A DNA stretch of 64,000 nucleotides from Dehalobacterium formicoaceticum (GTDB lineage Bacteria; Bacillota; Dehalobacteriia; Dehalobacteriales; Dehalobacteriaceae): positions 1,866,501 through 1,930,500 of the forward strand of contig NZ_CP022121.1 in assembly GCF_002224645.1 (NCBI RefSeq), given 5' to 3'. Of the stretch, positions 1-9,425 are shown piece by piece. The position numbers and the translations under genes were made by a program. The notes beneath the pieces are model-generated. The model was given only the letters and a program-made list of their open reading frames with translations, had not been told where the DNA came from and ran no database searches. The first letter of the stretch is position 1; every line of letters starts with the position of its first letter.

Positions 1-1242
1 AGGGCTTTTCCCCTGGCTCTGCAGCATGTTTTTGCCATGTTCGGCGCCACCGTACTGGTACCTTTTCTCACCGGATTATCACCGGCGGTCGCTCTTTTTA
101 CCTCGGGGATCGGTACCCTGATCTTCCATTTTTTCACCAAGGGTAAGGTTCCGGCTTATTTAGGATCCTCATTTGCCTTTATCGCGCCCCTGTTTTTGTT
201 TGTCACGGAGAAACATTCTTTGGGACAAGCCATGGGCGGCGCCATGATTGCCGGAATTGTCTATCTTATTGTTTATTTACTGATTAAGGCTTTTGGCACA
301 GATTTTATTCACCGTATTGCACCCAGTGTAGTGGTAGGGCCTGTTGTGATCATTATCGGATTGGCCCTGGCCCAGACTGCTGTGGGCGGCATGGCTTCCA
401 CCAACTGGGTGGTGGCAATTTTCACCCTGGCGATTACGGTGTTTTACAGCATTTTGGGGCGAGGCATGTTTGAAGTGATCCCCATTCTGATGGGTATTCT
501 TTCCGGTTATCTATTTGCCCTGGTCATCCAATACGGCGGTTTTCTACCCAAGCTTCAGGAACTGGGTCTGGCCGGCCCCGATCAGCTGATCAATGTGACA
601 CCGATTATTATTGCGGACTGGTTCTCAAATCCTACCTCGGCATATGCCCAGGATTTTGCCGGACAGCTCTTTTCTTTTGCCGGTTTTCATCTTCCAATCC
701 CGGAATTTACGGCAGTAGCGGTGCTGGCCATTGCGCCCGTTGCTTTTGTCACCATCATCGAAGATCTGGGACATATTTTTGTCATCGGTAATGTGACGGA
801 AAAGGATCTGATCAAGGATCCCGGATTCGACCGGGTACTGATGGGGAACGGTCTGGCTACGATCGTGGCGTCCATCTTTGGGGGACCACCCAGCACAACC
901 TACGGGGAAAATATTGGGGTCTTGGCAATCACCAAGGTATATAGTTCCTGGGTAATTCGTATCTCGGCCATCATCGCTATTTCTTTGAGCTTTGTGGGCA
1001 AGCTGGCTGCTGCCCTCAGCACCATCCCCACCTCTGTTATGGGCGGGATTTGCATCCTGCTCTTCGGGATGATTGCTGCCGCCGGGATTCGCACCATGAT
1101 TGAAGCAAAAACAGACTTATCTTCTACCCGCAATCTGATCATTGTGGCGGTGATTTTGATTCTGGGCGTAGGGACAGGCAAAGTCGGTTATGCTACCCTG
1201 GCCGGTATTTTTCTGAATTTAGTTTTACCGGAGAAATCATAA
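1..1242 (+). CDS. uraA: Uracil permease (NCS2 family), 5' end outside window
   Basis: Membrane uracil:cation symporter that feeds pyrimidine salvage. The reading frame is open from base 1, and the residues before the first Met (ending LALQHVFAM) match the conserved N-terminal part of UraA/PyrP. The gene therefore starts upstream of the window and the ATG at 37 is internal. Many hydrophobic helices are visible, as are the NCS2-type EDLGH segment and [11 protein letters not shown]. It lies 35 bp before pyrK, in a typical Bacillota pyr operon position. Uracil specificity is inferred from that context. Confidence 0.9.
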   Translation, partial: RAFPLALQHVFAMFGATVLVPFLTGLSPAVALFTSGIGTLIFHFFTKGKVPAYLGSSFAFIAPLFLFVTEKHSLGQAMGGAMIAGIVYLIVYLLIKAFGTDFIHRIAPSVVVGPVVIIIGLALAQTAVGGMASTNWVVAIFTLAITVFYSILGRGMFEVIPILMGILSGYLFALVIQYGGFLPKLQELGLAGPDQLINVTPIIIADWFSNPTSAYAQDFAGQLFSFAGFHLPIPEFTAVAVLAIAPVAFVTIIEDLGHIFVIGNVTEKDLIKDPGFDRVLMGNGLATIVASIFGGPPSTTYGENIGVLAITKVYSSWVIRISAIIAISLSFVGKLAAALSTIPTSVMGGICILLFGMIAAAGIRTMIEAKTDLSSTRNLIIVAVILILGVGTGKVGYATLAGIFLNLVLPEKS

Positions 1243-1277
1243 AGTGAATACTAATTAAAACTGAGAGGAATGGTGAA

Positions 1278-2075
1278 ATGTTTCAGATTTCTGCTCCAAT
1301 ACGTTCCCATCGTGCCCTGCGACCGGACATCTTTTTTCTGGAGCTAGAAGCTCCGTCTATAGCCGAAAAGGCACAGCCAGGACAGTTCGTACATATCAAA
1401 GTAAGTGAGGGTTTTGATCCCTTGCTCAGAAGGCCCTTCAGTTTGCATGAAATAAAGGGTCAAGAGGGAACACTGGGGGTTCTTTATCAAGTGGTGGGCA
1501 AGGGGACTAAACTCTTAAGTCAAAGACAGGCCGGAGAGGAGATTAATCTCTTGGGTCCCCTGGGGAAAGGCTTTTCCTTAAATTTTTCCGGAGATCATGG
1601 GGTGCTTTTGGGAGGCGGCATAGGAGTCGCCCCTCTTTTTCCCCTGGCAGAAAGCTTGATATCAGCCGGGAAAAAGGTCACCGTGCTTTTGGGGGCCAGG
1701 TCCGAAGGATTAATTTTAAGCAGGGAGAAGTTTTCTGGCCTGGGCTGCCGGGTGCTCGTGACCACAGATGATGGCAGCCTGGGGGAAAAAGGGAATGTGA
1801 TTGAACTTTTGAAAAAATATCTTACAGATCATCCGGTGGACTTTCTTTATGCCTGCGGTCCGGAAATTGTCCTGGCTCATGTGGATCGGCTGGGAGTCGC
1901 AAGAGGGATTCCCGGCGAGGTCTCCCTGGAGGCCATGATGGGATGCGGCGTAGGTGCTTGCCTCAGCTGTTCCTGCGCCCGAAAAGATGAAAATGAAACA
2001 GGGAAGAAATATGCCAAGGTATGCTCTGACGGACCGGTTTTTTCCTTTGGGGAGGTGCAGATTCATGGCCGTTAG
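1278..2075 (+). CDS. pyrK: Dihydroorotate dehydrogenase B, electron transfer subunit PyrK
   Basis: FAD- and [2Fe-2S]-containing subunit that passes electrons from the PyrD dihydroorotate oxidase to NAD+ in pyrimidine synthesis. The N-terminal half is a ferredoxin-reductase-type FAD domain (RRPFSLHE). The middle is an NAD-binding domain with [14 protein letters not shown]. Near residues 223-247 sits the cysteine cluster [13 protein letters not shown]...VC that holds the 2Fe-2S centre. The 265-residue length is normal. The ATG follows a GAGAGGA-type ribosome site, and the 3' end overlaps pyrD by 11 bp, which implies translational coupling. Confidence 0.95.
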   Translation: MFQISAPIRSHRALRPDIFFLELEAPSIAEKAQPGQFVHIKVSEGFDPLLRRPFSLHEIKGQEGTLGVLYQVVGKGTKLLSQRQAGEEINLLGPLGKGFSLNFSGDHGVLLGGGIGVAPLFPLAESLISAGKKVTVLLGARSEGLILSREKFSGLGCRVLVTTDDGSLGEKGNVIELLKKYLTDHPVDFLYACGPEIVLAHVDRLGVARGIPGEVSLEAMMGCGVGACLSCSCARKDENETGKKYAKVCSDGPVFSFGEVQIHGR

Positions 2076-2991
2076 TCTTAAGGTCAATATCGGCGGTTTA
2101 GAGATGCAGAACCCGGTCACCACCTGCTCCGGCACCTTCGGATTTGGGCCGGAATATGCTCCTTTTATGGATTTGAACCGGCTGGGTGCCATTACGGTAA
2201 AAGGAACAACCCTTGAACCCCGGCCCGGAAATGCGCCTCCGCGGTTGGTGGAAACTCCGGCGGGTATTTTAAATTCCGTGGGTTTGGAGAATCCCGGCGT
2301 GGATTCCTTGATCACAACAACCATGCCTTATTTAAGAAATTTTCAGGTACCGGTGATTGTTAATATTGCGGGAAATTCTTTGGAAGATTATCAGGAATTA
2401 GCAGCACGGTTGGAGGGGGTACCGGGGATTTCCGCTCTGGAAGTGAACATATCCTGTCCCAACGTAAAAAAAGGGGGCATGGCTTTTGGCACGGACCCCT
2501 GCGCTGCCCAAGACGTGATATCCGGCGTGAAAAAGAATACCTCCCTGCCCGTGATTGCCAAGCTTTCTCCCAATGTGACAGATATCGTTGCTATGGCTCA
2601 GGCGGCTCAGGCCGGAGGAGCAGATGCCCTTTCTTTGATTAATACCCTGCTGGGTATGGCCATTGATATTGAGCAAAGGAAACCGATTTTGGCCAATATC
2701 ATGGGCGGGCTTTCCGGACCGGCCGTGAAGCCGGTGGCGGTGCGTATGATTTGGCAGGTCAGTCAGGCGGTATCTTTGCCTATTATCGGAATGGGGGGGA
2801 TTACCAATTGGCAGGATGCGGTGGAAATGATCTTGGCCGGGGCTACCGGTGTGGCCGTGGGGACCGTTAATTTCATCAATCCCCGTGCCGCGATAGAGAT
2901 CATCCAAGGGATCGAAGGCTACCTGGAACAGCATGGCTATCAGGATGTGAATGAAATCGTCGGGCTGGCATGGAAAAGGCAGCAAGGGTAA
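2065..2991 (+). CDS. pyrD: Dihydroorotate dehydrogenase B, catalytic subunit PyrD
   Basis: FMN TIM-barrel enzyme that oxidises dihydroorotate to orotate; with PyrK it forms the NAD-dependent class 1B enzyme. The frame stays open further upstream, but ATG 2065 is chosen because GGAGGTG at 2051-2057 precedes it and the protein then starts [18 protein letters not shown], as in the family. The product is 308 residues. Visible motifs are [19 protein letters not shown], the active-site region [21 protein letters not shown] and the FMN-phosphate loop GMGGI. It overlaps the end of pyrK. Confidence 0.96.
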   Translation: MAVSLKVNIGGLEMQNPVTTCSGTFGFGPEYAPFMDLNRLGAITVKGTTLEPRPGNAPPRLVETPAGILNSVGLENPGVDSLITTTMPYLRNFQVPVIVNIAGNSLEDYQELAARLEGVPGISALEVNISCPNVKKGGMAFGTDPCAAQDVISGVKKNTSLPVIAKLSPNVTDIVAMAQAAQAGGADALSLINTLLGMAIDIEQRKPILANIMGGLSGPAVKPVAVRMIWQVSQAVSLPIIGMGGITNWQDAVEMILAGATGVAVGTVNFINPRAAIEIIQGIEGYLEQHGYQDVNEIVGLAWKRQQG

Positions 2992-2994
2992 AGC

Positions 2995-3085
2995 AGAAAG
3001 CAGAATGTAGAAAGTAGAAAGCAGAAAGCAGAAGGCACAAAGCGGAAAATGGAAAGTAGACAAGGAAAGCAGAAGTTTAAGGAAA
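2995..3085 (+). repeat. Degenerate purine-rich tandem repeat between pyrD and pyrF
   Basis: About a dozen imperfect copies of a 7-8 base AGAAAGC/AGAAAGT unit fill the gap between the pyrD stop and pyrF. The strand is almost pure purine. It codes for nothing recognisable on either strand. It might arise by slippage, or act as a spacer or mRNA element. Nothing shows a function. Confidence 0.75.
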
Positions 3086-3115
3086 TATAGAAGTTCAAGG
3101 GAAAGGGTGTTGAAA

Positions 3116-3838
3116 ATGAAAGAAAAATTAATTGTTGCCCTTGATGTGTCAACTCGTGAGGAAGCCCTTCGTTTGGCGGAACAGCTATGGGACAAGGTCG
3201 GGGCCTTCAAGGTAGGGATGCAGCTCTATAATAGCGTAGGCCCGGATATTGTCAAGGATATTCAAGCCCTCGGAGGCAAGGTTTTTGTGGATTTAAAATT
3301 TCATGATATCCCCAATACCGTCAGTCAGGCCTCCCGGATCATTACGGGAAAAGGAGCCTTTATGTTTACCCTTCATGCCTCAGGCGGGAAGGAAATGATG
3401 GAAAAATCCGCCCTTGCCGTGCAGGAAACAGCTGCGGAGATGAAGATTACCAACCCCATTGTCCTGGCGATTACGGTTTTAACCAGTATCAGCCAGGAGG
3501 TTTTTCAAAATGAAGTAGGCATTCAAAGACCCATTGAAGACCAGGTGGTAGAATGGGCAAAATTAGCCCAAAATTCAGGGATTGACGGGGTGGTGGCTTC
3601 CCCCAAGGAAATTTCCGCTATCCGCAAGGCCTGCGGACCGGATTTTGTCATTGTCACCCCGGGCATCAGACCCCTCTGGGCTGCTTCCAATGACCAGAAA
3701 AGAATCATGACGCCAAAGGAAGCGGTGCAGCTGGGTGCTACATATTTGGTGGTTGGTCGTCCTATTACAGCCCAGGAAAAGCCGGGAGAAGCGGCTCAAA
3801 AAATCGTTGCAGAAATGGAGGAAGGGATTCATGCTTAA
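3116..3838 (+). CDS. pyrF: Orotidine 5'-phosphate decarboxylase
   Basis: Decarboxylates OMP to UMP, the last step of de novo pyrimidine synthesis. It starts MKEKLIVALDVSTREEAL and carries the catalytic block DLKFHDIPNTV. VTPGIRP and VVGRPIT follow near the C terminus, as in group 1 PyrF proteins. The length is about 240 residues. GTG 3107 and TTG 3110 are also in frame, but ATG 3116 is best placed behind GAAAGGG. The last 8 bases overlap pyrE. Confidence 0.95.
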   Translation: MKEKLIVALDVSTREEALRLAEQLWDKVGAFKVGMQLYNSVGPDIVKDIQALGGKVFVDLKFHDIPNTVSQASRIITGKGAFMFTLHASGGKEMMEKSALAVQETAAEMKITNPIVLAITVLTSISQEVFQNEVGIQRPIEDQVVEWAKLAQNSGIDGVVASPKEISAIRKACGPDFVIVTPGIRPLWAASNDQKRIMTPKEAVQLGATYLVVGRPITAQEKPGEAAQKIVAEMEEGIHA

Positions 3839-4409
3839 TCAGGAACAAGCTTTAGCAATATTTAAAAAATCAGGTGCTTTGCTGGAAGGCCATTTTTTGC
3901 TCACCTCCGGCAAACACTCTGACCGTTATGTCCAGTGCGCCCAGGTACTTCAGTACCCGGAGGATACATCCGCCTTATGTGAGGAAATTGCCCGCCGTTT
4001 CAAGGATGACCAAGTGGACCTGGTGATTGGACCTGCCATGGGCGGCATCTTGGTCGCCTATGAAACCGCCCGCCATTTAGGGGTGAAGAATATTTTTGCG
4101 GAACGGGAAAACGGCTCTATGACTCTGCGCCGAGGATTTTCCATTCAACCGGGACAAAGGGTATTGGTCGTTGAGGACGTCATCACCACCGGGGGATCTG
4201 TGCAAGAAGTGATTGATCTGGTTCAGGCACAGGGAGGTGTGGTTGTCGGCGTTGGCGTCCTGGTTGACAGGAGTGGCGGCAAAGCAGATTTTGGCGTACG
4301 AAAAGTTGGAGTTATTACCATGGAAGTTCCTGCCTGGGAACCGGAGAGCTGTCCTCTTTGCAAAGAAGGGACACCGGCAGTGAAACCGGGCAGCAGGGGG
4401 CTGAAATAA
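3831..4409 (+). CDS. pyrE: Orotate phosphoribosyltransferase
   Basis: Joins orotate and PRPP to give OMP. The PRPP-binding signature VLVVEDVITTGGS lies near residue 115, and the N-terminal LLTSGKHSDRYVQC matches the orotate-binding region. The gene encodes 192 residues from ATG 3831, which sits behind GGAGGAAGGG inside the end of pyrF. The C terminus carries SCPLC, which is seen in many clostridial PyrE proteins. The frame is open upstream, but an earlier start would lie deep in pyrF. Confidence 0.95.
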   Translation: MLNQEQALAIFKKSGALLEGHFLLTSGKHSDRYVQCAQVLQYPEDTSALCEEIARRFKDDQVDLVIGPAMGGILVAYETARHLGVKNIFAERENGSMTLRRGFSIQPGQRVLVVEDVITTGGSVQEVIDLVQAQGGVVVGVGVLVDRSGGKADFGVRKVGVITMEVPAWEPESCPLCKEGTPAVKPGSRGLK

Positions 4410-4470
4410 GCATAGACTAATGATTTTTGTTATTAATTAAATAAAGGAAAATAAGAGAATCCGTCGAATA

Positions 4471-4538
4471 TTAACTAAATGTTAATTAAATCTTAACATT
4501 TCTTAACAAATACGCATCAATATTCATCAAATCTTAAC
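4471..4538 (+). promoter_or_regulatory. Pho-box array (PhoP-type TTAACA repeats)
   Basis: Direct repeats TTAACT (4471), TTAATT (4482), TTAACA (4493) and TTAACA (4503) lie 11, 11 and 10 bp apart, with another TTAACA at 4533. This matches the one-turn spacing of PhoP binding sites in Bacillota (TTAACA-like hexamers with 5-bp gaps). It stands 50-115 bp before a phosphate transporter gene. Phosphate-starvation control is an inference. Confidence 0.7.
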
Positions 4539-4586
4539 AAAATTCGTGCAAAAAGATTCAGCAATGATTGAGGACGGAGGACAGAA

Positions 4587-6230
4587 ATGCAGGAACTGAT
4601 TTTCGGCCTGATTGGCGGAACTGCTTTATTGATGTATGGTGTTGATAAGATGGGAGACGGTCTGGAAAAGGCATCCGGTCCATTAATGAAAAAAATCTTG
4701 GCTGTTCTTACCGGTAATGTCTGGAGCGCTTTTTTGGTCGGAACCTTATTAACGGCATTGGTGCAAAGCAGTACCGCTATCACGGTGCTTACCGTTGGCT
4801 TTGTCAATGCCGGTCTCTTGAAGCTGCCACAGGCGGTAGGTATCATTTACGGCGCGAACATCGGTACAACCCTCACCGCTCAGCTGATGGCCTTCAGTTT
4901 TAAATTTAAATTAACGGATATCGCCCTGCCCGTTGTGGGCATTGGTTTTGCCCTATCATATTTTGCCCGCCGGGATGTTGTCAAGCATTTAGGGAATGCT
5001 TTGATGGGCTTCGGCTTGATGTTTCTGGGCCTGAAAATTTTAAATTCCGGGATTCCCATTATGAGAGAAAGTGAAACCCTGCGTTATTTCTTTGCTAACT
5101 ATGCTTCCATTCCGATAGTGGGAATATTTCTGGGCGCAGCGGCTACTGCCATGGTCCACAGCAGCAGTGCCACGGTGGGTCTGGTGATGGTTTTAGGCAT
5201 GGCAGGGATCTTAGATTTAAAGACGGCAGTTCTAATTATGCTGGGTGACAATATTGGGACGTGTATCACTGCCCAGCTGGCCAGTATGACGGGAAATATT
5301 CATGCGCGCCGTACAGCTTGGGCTCATACCATCTATAATATTTTTGGTGTGACTGTGGTGGCATTGATGCTGCCCTGGTTTTTGACGATTATCCATAGTT
5401 TCACCCAATACATGCAGCCGGGGGCAAATATCAGCGCCGAGATTGCCAACTCCCATACCCTTTTTAATATCTTCAGCGCCTTAGTCTTTCTGCCTTTGAC
5501 CAAGTATTATGTAAAGTTTCTGGAAACGGTCATTCGCGGCAGGGATGAAGGTACTTCCGTGCATCTGGATAAATTGCTTCTGGATACCCCGGTTGCGGCA
5601 ATTAAAGCAACCCAGTCGGAGATTATTCGGGCAGCTGAGATTACCCGTAAGATGGTGCTGAATGTTATGGATAGCTTTTATACCGGTGATACCGGTAAGT
5701 TTGCTCAGTTAAGACGGGATGAGGAAAAAGTCAATAAGCTTCAGCATGATATTACTGCTTATATGGTGGAATTATCCAAACGTCCCATGCATGAATCCCA
5801 ATCAATCATGATTCCTGCTCTGATCAACAGTATCAATCATTTGGAACGGGTGGGGGACCATGCGGAGAATTTTATTAGTCTCGCTACGTCAAAAAATGAG
5901 CGCCATCTTCAGTTTAGCGAGAAAGCGGTCCAGGAGTTAAAAGAGATGGAAACCGCCATTATGGAAATGTATGATAAGTCCATTCAGGCAGTGAATGAAA
6001 ACGATCCGACCATCGTTCTGGAAGTATATGAACTGGAAGAGAAAGTGGACGAAATCGCTGCCCTGCTAGTGCAAAAGCATATCCAGCGGTTGGAAGCGGG
6101 GAAATGTACTGTCGAAGCCGGTGTCATCTTTATTGATATCGTCAACTACCTGGAGAGAATTGCCGACCATGTCTATAAATTCTGCCGGGAAATTTCCGTT
6201 GAATTTAAAGAACCGAAGAAAATAGATTAG
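4587..6230 (+). CDS. Na+/phosphate cotransporter with C-terminal PhoU-like domain
   Basis: Membrane protein of the NptA/YjbB (Na/Pi-cotransport II) family. Two inverted repeats carry the substrate signatures ALVQSSTAITV (near residue 55) and AMVHSSSATVGL (near residue 190). The first 320 residues are hydrophobic helices. Residues of about 340-540 form a helical PhoU-like domain, with HLERVGDHAEN and YLERIADHVYKF marking its two repeats. The 547-residue length is usual. The ATG follows GGAGGACAG. The Pho boxes upstream suggest induction when phosphate is scarce. Confidence 0.9.
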   Translation: MQELIFGLIGGTALLMYGVDKMGDGLEKASGPLMKKILAVLTGNVWSAFLVGTLLTALVQSSTAITVLTVGFVNAGLLKLPQAVGIIYGANIGTTLTAQLMAFSFKFKLTDIALPVVGIGFALSYFARRDVVKHLGNALMGFGLMFLGLKILNSGIPIMRESETLRYFFANYASIPIVGIFLGAAATAMVHSSSATVGLVMVLGMAGILDLKTAVLIMLGDNIGTCITAQLASMTGNIHARRTAWAHTIYNIFGVTVVALMLPWFLTIIHSFTQYMQPGANISAEIANSHTLFNIFSALVFLPLTKYYVKFLETVIRGRDEGTSVHLDKLLLDTPVAAIKATQSEIIRAAEITRKMVLNVMDSFYTGDTGKFAQLRRDEEKVNKLQHDITAYMVELSKRPMHESQSIMIPALINSINHLERVGDHAENFISLATSKNERHLQFSEKAVQELKEMETAIMEMYDKSIQAVNENDPTIVLEVYELEEKVDEIAALLVQKHIQRLEAGKCTVEAGVIFIDIVNYLERIADHVYKFCREISVEFKEPKKID

Positions 6231-6275
6231 TCATTTAATTATTGAATCATTTAATCAGATAATCAGTTAATCAGA

Positions 6276-6322
6276 ATACCAGTCGAAAAGAAGTCATATC
6301 TTTTAGGCTGGTAATTTTCTTA
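6276..6322 (+). terminator. Stem-loop terminator after the Na/Pi cotransporter
   Basis: TACCAG (6277-6282) pairs with CTGGTA (6308-6313), and inside it AAAAGA pairs with TCTTTT. The stem is followed by ATTTTCTTATT. It lies between the transporter stop and the carbonic anhydrase. Confidence 0.55.
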
Positions 6323-6375
6323 TTAAAGGGTTAAAATACGAAGACAAGAAATTTTTTGATCAGGGAGGGGCAATC

Positions 6376-6945
6376 ATGTCATATATTGATGAAATACTGG
6401 CATTTAATAAGGAATTTGTCGAAAGCAAGCAATATGAAACTTTGGCTACGACAAAATTCCCCAATAAGAAAATAGCGGTACTTTCCTGTATGGATACCAG
6501 GCTTACGGAATTACTGCCGGCAGCATTGAACTTTAAAAATGGTGACATTAAAATCATTAAAAATGCCGGAGCGATGATTTCCCATCCCTTCGGCAGCGTC
6601 ATGCGCAGCTTATTAGTAGCTATCTATGAATTGGGCGTTCAGGAAATTATGGTCATCGGTCATTATGACTGCGGTATGCAGGGTCTTGGGGCATCCAAGT
6701 TGATCGAGAAAATGAAGGAGAGAAATATTTCCCAAGATAAAATCGATATGGTTCAATATGCTGGCATTGATCTCCATAAATGGCTGAAAGGCTTTGATGA
6801 CGCTGAAGCATCTGTCCAAGAAACCGTTCACATTATCAGAAAACACCCATTTATCCCGGCAGATGTTGGTGTTTATGGCTTTATGATGGATCCGGTAACC
6901 GGTAGACTTGCAAAGCTTGCGCCTGAAGTAGAGCGGATGGAATAA
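6376..6945 (+). CDS. Beta-class carbonic anhydrase
   Basis: Zinc enzyme that interconverts CO2 and bicarbonate. The zinc ligands of the beta class are visible: Cys38 in CMDTR (with the Asp40-Arg42 dyad), and His96 and Cys99 in HYDCGM. At 189 residues it resembles the compact Cab-type branch found in clostridia and methanogens. ATG 6376 follows GGGAGGGG. It appears to be monocistronic, with a terminator before it and a hairpin after it. Confidence 0.9.
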   Translation: MSYIDEILAFNKEFVESKQYETLATTKFPNKKIAVLSCMDTRLTELLPAALNFKNGDIKIIKNAGAMISHPFGSVMRSLLVAIYELGVQEIMVIGHYDCGMQGLGASKLIEKMKERNISQDKIDMVQYAGIDLHKWLKGFDDAEASVQETVHIIRKHPFIPADVGVYGFMMDPVTGRLAKLAPEVERME

Positions 6946-6960
6946 AAGCATAAATGAAAA

Positions 6961-6996
6961 AGTGAACTCGTTCAGCTAAAGCTGAACGAGTTCACT
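6961..6996 (-). terminator. Perfect 16-bp stem terminator overlapping the end of the nucleotidyltransferase gene
   Basis: Bases 6961-6976 and 6981-6996 are perfect inverted repeats around a 4-base loop. On the minus strand the stem is followed by TTTTT. The minus-strand stop codon (6976-6978) lies inside the hairpin. It may also stop carbonic anhydrase transcripts, although no T tract follows on the plus strand. Confidence 0.8.
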
Positions 6997-7324
6997 ATCT
7001 TGTTGAAGATCATTTGATTTTTCATATAAAACTATCCCTCCATGCTCAATTTCTTGAAGAATCAAGGAATTTGGTTCTATATGTGATTTATCAATTAAGT
7101 CTACATTCTTCCTCAAGATATTAACAAGATGCTCCAGTAATCCAACAAAATCTAGCCCTCGCAATCGTCCATCGGTATCAATATATAAGTCAATATCACT
7201 ATTGTTTGTTACATTATTTCTAGCGTAAGAACCAAATAAAACGGCTTTTTTTGACCGGATACGCCTTAAAAACGGGAATAGTTTTTTCTTGTACCTCTTT
7301 AAATGACATAATGTTCTCAGCCAT
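6976..7324 (-). pseudogene. MNT-type nucleotidyltransferase, frameshifted in an A7 run
   Basis: Small polymerase-beta-like nucleotidyltransferase. The signature LFGSYARNN followed by SDIDLYID is complete and matches the MNT/MntA group often found with HEPN proteins. A start at 7324 gives MAENIMSFKEVQEKTIPVF, a typical N terminus for this group. Its frame runs into an A7 run (minus strand; T7 at 7246-7252) and must lose one A to join the catalytic part. A longer frame from 7356 gives an untypical basic N terminus. No HEPN gene is adjacent. This may be a real frameshift, slippage on the A-run or a sequencing error. Confidence 0.7.
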
Positions 7325-7410
7325 TTAATACACACCTGCGTTCCCTTTTTCATCATATTTTATTAATTCACAAGATTGCATTTTTATTGTAGTACTCCAA
7401 TCCGGACTTT

Positions 7411-9192
7411 CTAATTCTGCTCATCTTGTTCTTGCTCTTGTTTCAGGGAGTCAGATTGCTCCGGGGTGACAAACAAGGTTTTTTGTTCAAAATAGATCAC
7501 CATCCCCGGTTTGGCCCCACTGGGTTTTTTCACCTGACTTACCAGGGTGTAATCCACAGGAACCTGGGCGGAATTTCGAGCCTTGCTGTGGTAAGCCGCT
7601 AGTCTCGCCGCCTCTTCAATGACGGCAAAGGGAATTTCTTCACCGGGCTTACGCCGGATAATTACGTGGCTCCCCGGAATATTCTTTGTATGCAGCCACA
7701 GATCATCTTTCCGAGCCATTTTTAAGGTTAATAAATCATTTTGTTTGTTATTTTTCCCTACTAAAATGGTATAATTGTCCTGTGTATAAAAGGTATGAGG
7801 CGGGGCTGGGGTGCTCTTGTTTTTTGGTTTCTTCCTGGTATGTTTTTCTTTGAGATAAGAGGCTTCCACCAGCTCGTTTCTGATTTCCTCCAGATCATTA
7901 GTGTTTTGAGACTGCTCCAGAGAGGTCAGCACGGAAAAAAGATAATCCAATTCCTCCTGGTTTTTTTCCATTTGTTTCTCAATTAATATCTTGGATGATT
8001 TCGCCTTATTATATTTTTTATAGTAGAATTGAGCGTTTTCCGCCGGTGAAAATGTGGGGTTCAGCGTCACCCGAAGGGTCTTTCCCGGTTCATACAGATT
8101 ATCCAGCACCGCTTCATCCATTCCTTTGGATAATTGATACATATTGGCAGTGATCAGATCTCCCAAGAGACGATAGTAGTCCATCTCCTCTGTTTCCAGC
8201 AGCTTTTCCCTTTGCAGGGCCAGCTTTTTTTCTACCCTTTCGGTTTCATTGCCCACAACCTTGATTAACTCTCTTTGCCGGGCGGAAAAAAGCTCACTTT
8301 GTTCCTGGCGCCTAAAAAAGAAATCCAGGGCTTCACTCATCTGGGGAAATTCCAGCGGGCGGTATTGACCAAATTGCAGGAGCGGGATAAAGGAAAAATC
8401 GATGGGCTTATCCCCATCCAGGGCCACATTGGGCTGAAACTGCTGATTGCTGAAAGGGGCGGTGATTTCATTTTGCGCCTGCCAAAGGCGAATTAATTCG
8501 TATTCTCCCAGCTCGTCTATGATCGTGCTTTCAGGCAGCTGGGCGCGATAAATGATCTCCTGGGCCAAAAGGGGCGAAAAACCGGCGAGAATCTGCACCA
8601 GTCCTTTCTTTACTTTGGTGTTTAAAGGCAAAGCCAGCAGGGTTTGAGCAAAAGTTTCTTCATTGATGGTAAAGGGATCCAGTTTCTGCTGTTCCGGAGG
8701 AGCGATATAAGTTCTGCCCGGTAAAACTTCCCGATGCCGGGAGACTAGATGGGTATATCTTTTAATGCCGTCCAGGACTGAATTATTCTCCGGGTCGATT
8801 AATAAGATATTACTGTGTTTGCCCATGATTTCAACGACCAGGGTTTTTTTGCTCAGTTGGCCGATTTCGTCGTAGGCTTCAACAGAAAGATGGAGCACCC
8901 GGTCCAGTCCCTGTTGTTCAATGGCGATGATGCGTCCGCCTTCCAGATGTTTTCTTAGCACCATACAGAACATGGGCGGGGTCATGGGGTTCTCTTTCGT
9001 ATCAGTGGTGAGGTGGATACGGCCTGCCAGTGGATGGGCCGATATCAATAATTGGTGGCTGTCGGCACCTTTGCGGATCTTAAAGAGCACTGTGTGCCGC
9101 TCCGGTTGATAGATTTTCACGATTTTACCAAAGATAATTTTATCCGTCAGTTCTTTTTGGATGGTGCACATAACTAAGCCGTCAAAAGGCAT
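7411..9192 (-). CDS. rqcH: RqcH, NFACT-family ribosome quality control factor
   Basis: Bacterial Rqc2 homologue. It binds stalled 50S-peptidyl-tRNA complexes and adds C-terminal alanine tails; older annotations call it fibronectin-binding protein FbpA. The N-terminal NFACT-N domain starts MPFDGLVMCTIQKEL. A long coiled coil spans roughly residues 280-430, and the C-terminal NFACT-R domain holds DDLWLHTKNIPGSHVI. The length is 593 residues. The start at 9192 is chosen because GGAGGG precedes it; an in-frame codon at 9207 has no ribosome site. Confidence 0.92.
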   Translation of the reverse strand: MPFDGLVMCTIQKELTDKIIFGKIVKIYQPERHTVLFKIRKGADSHQLLISAHPLAGRIHLTTDTKENPMTPPMFCMVLRKHLEGGRIIAIEQQGLDRVLHLSVEAYDEIGQLSKKTLVVEIMGKHSNILLIDPENNSVLDGIKRYTHLVSRHREVLPGRTYIAPPEQQKLDPFTINEETFAQTLLALPLNTKVKKGLVQILAGFSPLLAQEIIYRAQLPESTIIDELGEYELIRLWQAQNEITAPFSNQQFQPNVALDGDKPIDFSFIPLLQFGQYRPLEFPQMSEALDFFFRRQEQSELFSARQRELIKVVGNETERVEKKLALQREKLLETEEMDYYRLLGDLITANMYQLSKGMDEAVLDNLYEPGKTLRVTLNPTFSPAENAQFYYKKYNKAKSSKILIEKQMEKNQEELDYLFSVLTSLEQSQNTNDLEEIRNELVEASYLKEKHTRKKPKNKSTPAPPHTFYTQDNYTILVGKNNKQNDLLTLKMARKDDLWLHTKNIPGSHVIIRRKPGEEIPFAVIEEAARLAAYHSKARNSAQVPVDYTLVSQVKKPSGAKPGMVIYFEQKTLFVTPEQSDSLKQEQEQDEQN

Positions 9193-9425
9193 AAAATTTC
9201 CCTCCAAGAAAATAAATGATTCAAAAGATAGTATATCATAGGCGGAAATCCAATTCCAGGGTAATCAAAAGCAGTTAAAAAAATAATAAAAGCCGAGAAT
9301 TTATGCGAAAAGAAGAGGATTTTGATGGGTAGGAGTAGAATGATCAAGAGTATGGAAATAATAAGGGAGAAAACAAGCAAAACTTTCAATTGTTAGAGAA
9401 GGTTTCTGATGAAAGGATGACGGCT

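Noticed and set aside
2398-3210. Long minus-strand ORF (270 codons) opposite pyrD
   Set aside because: Rich in His, Pro and Arg, with no ribosome site, fully antisense to well-conserved pyrD.
7357-7410. A HEPN partner for the nucleotidyltransferase, as in MNT/HEPN toxin systems
   Set aside because: Neither side holds room or homology for a HEPN gene; rqcH follows directly.
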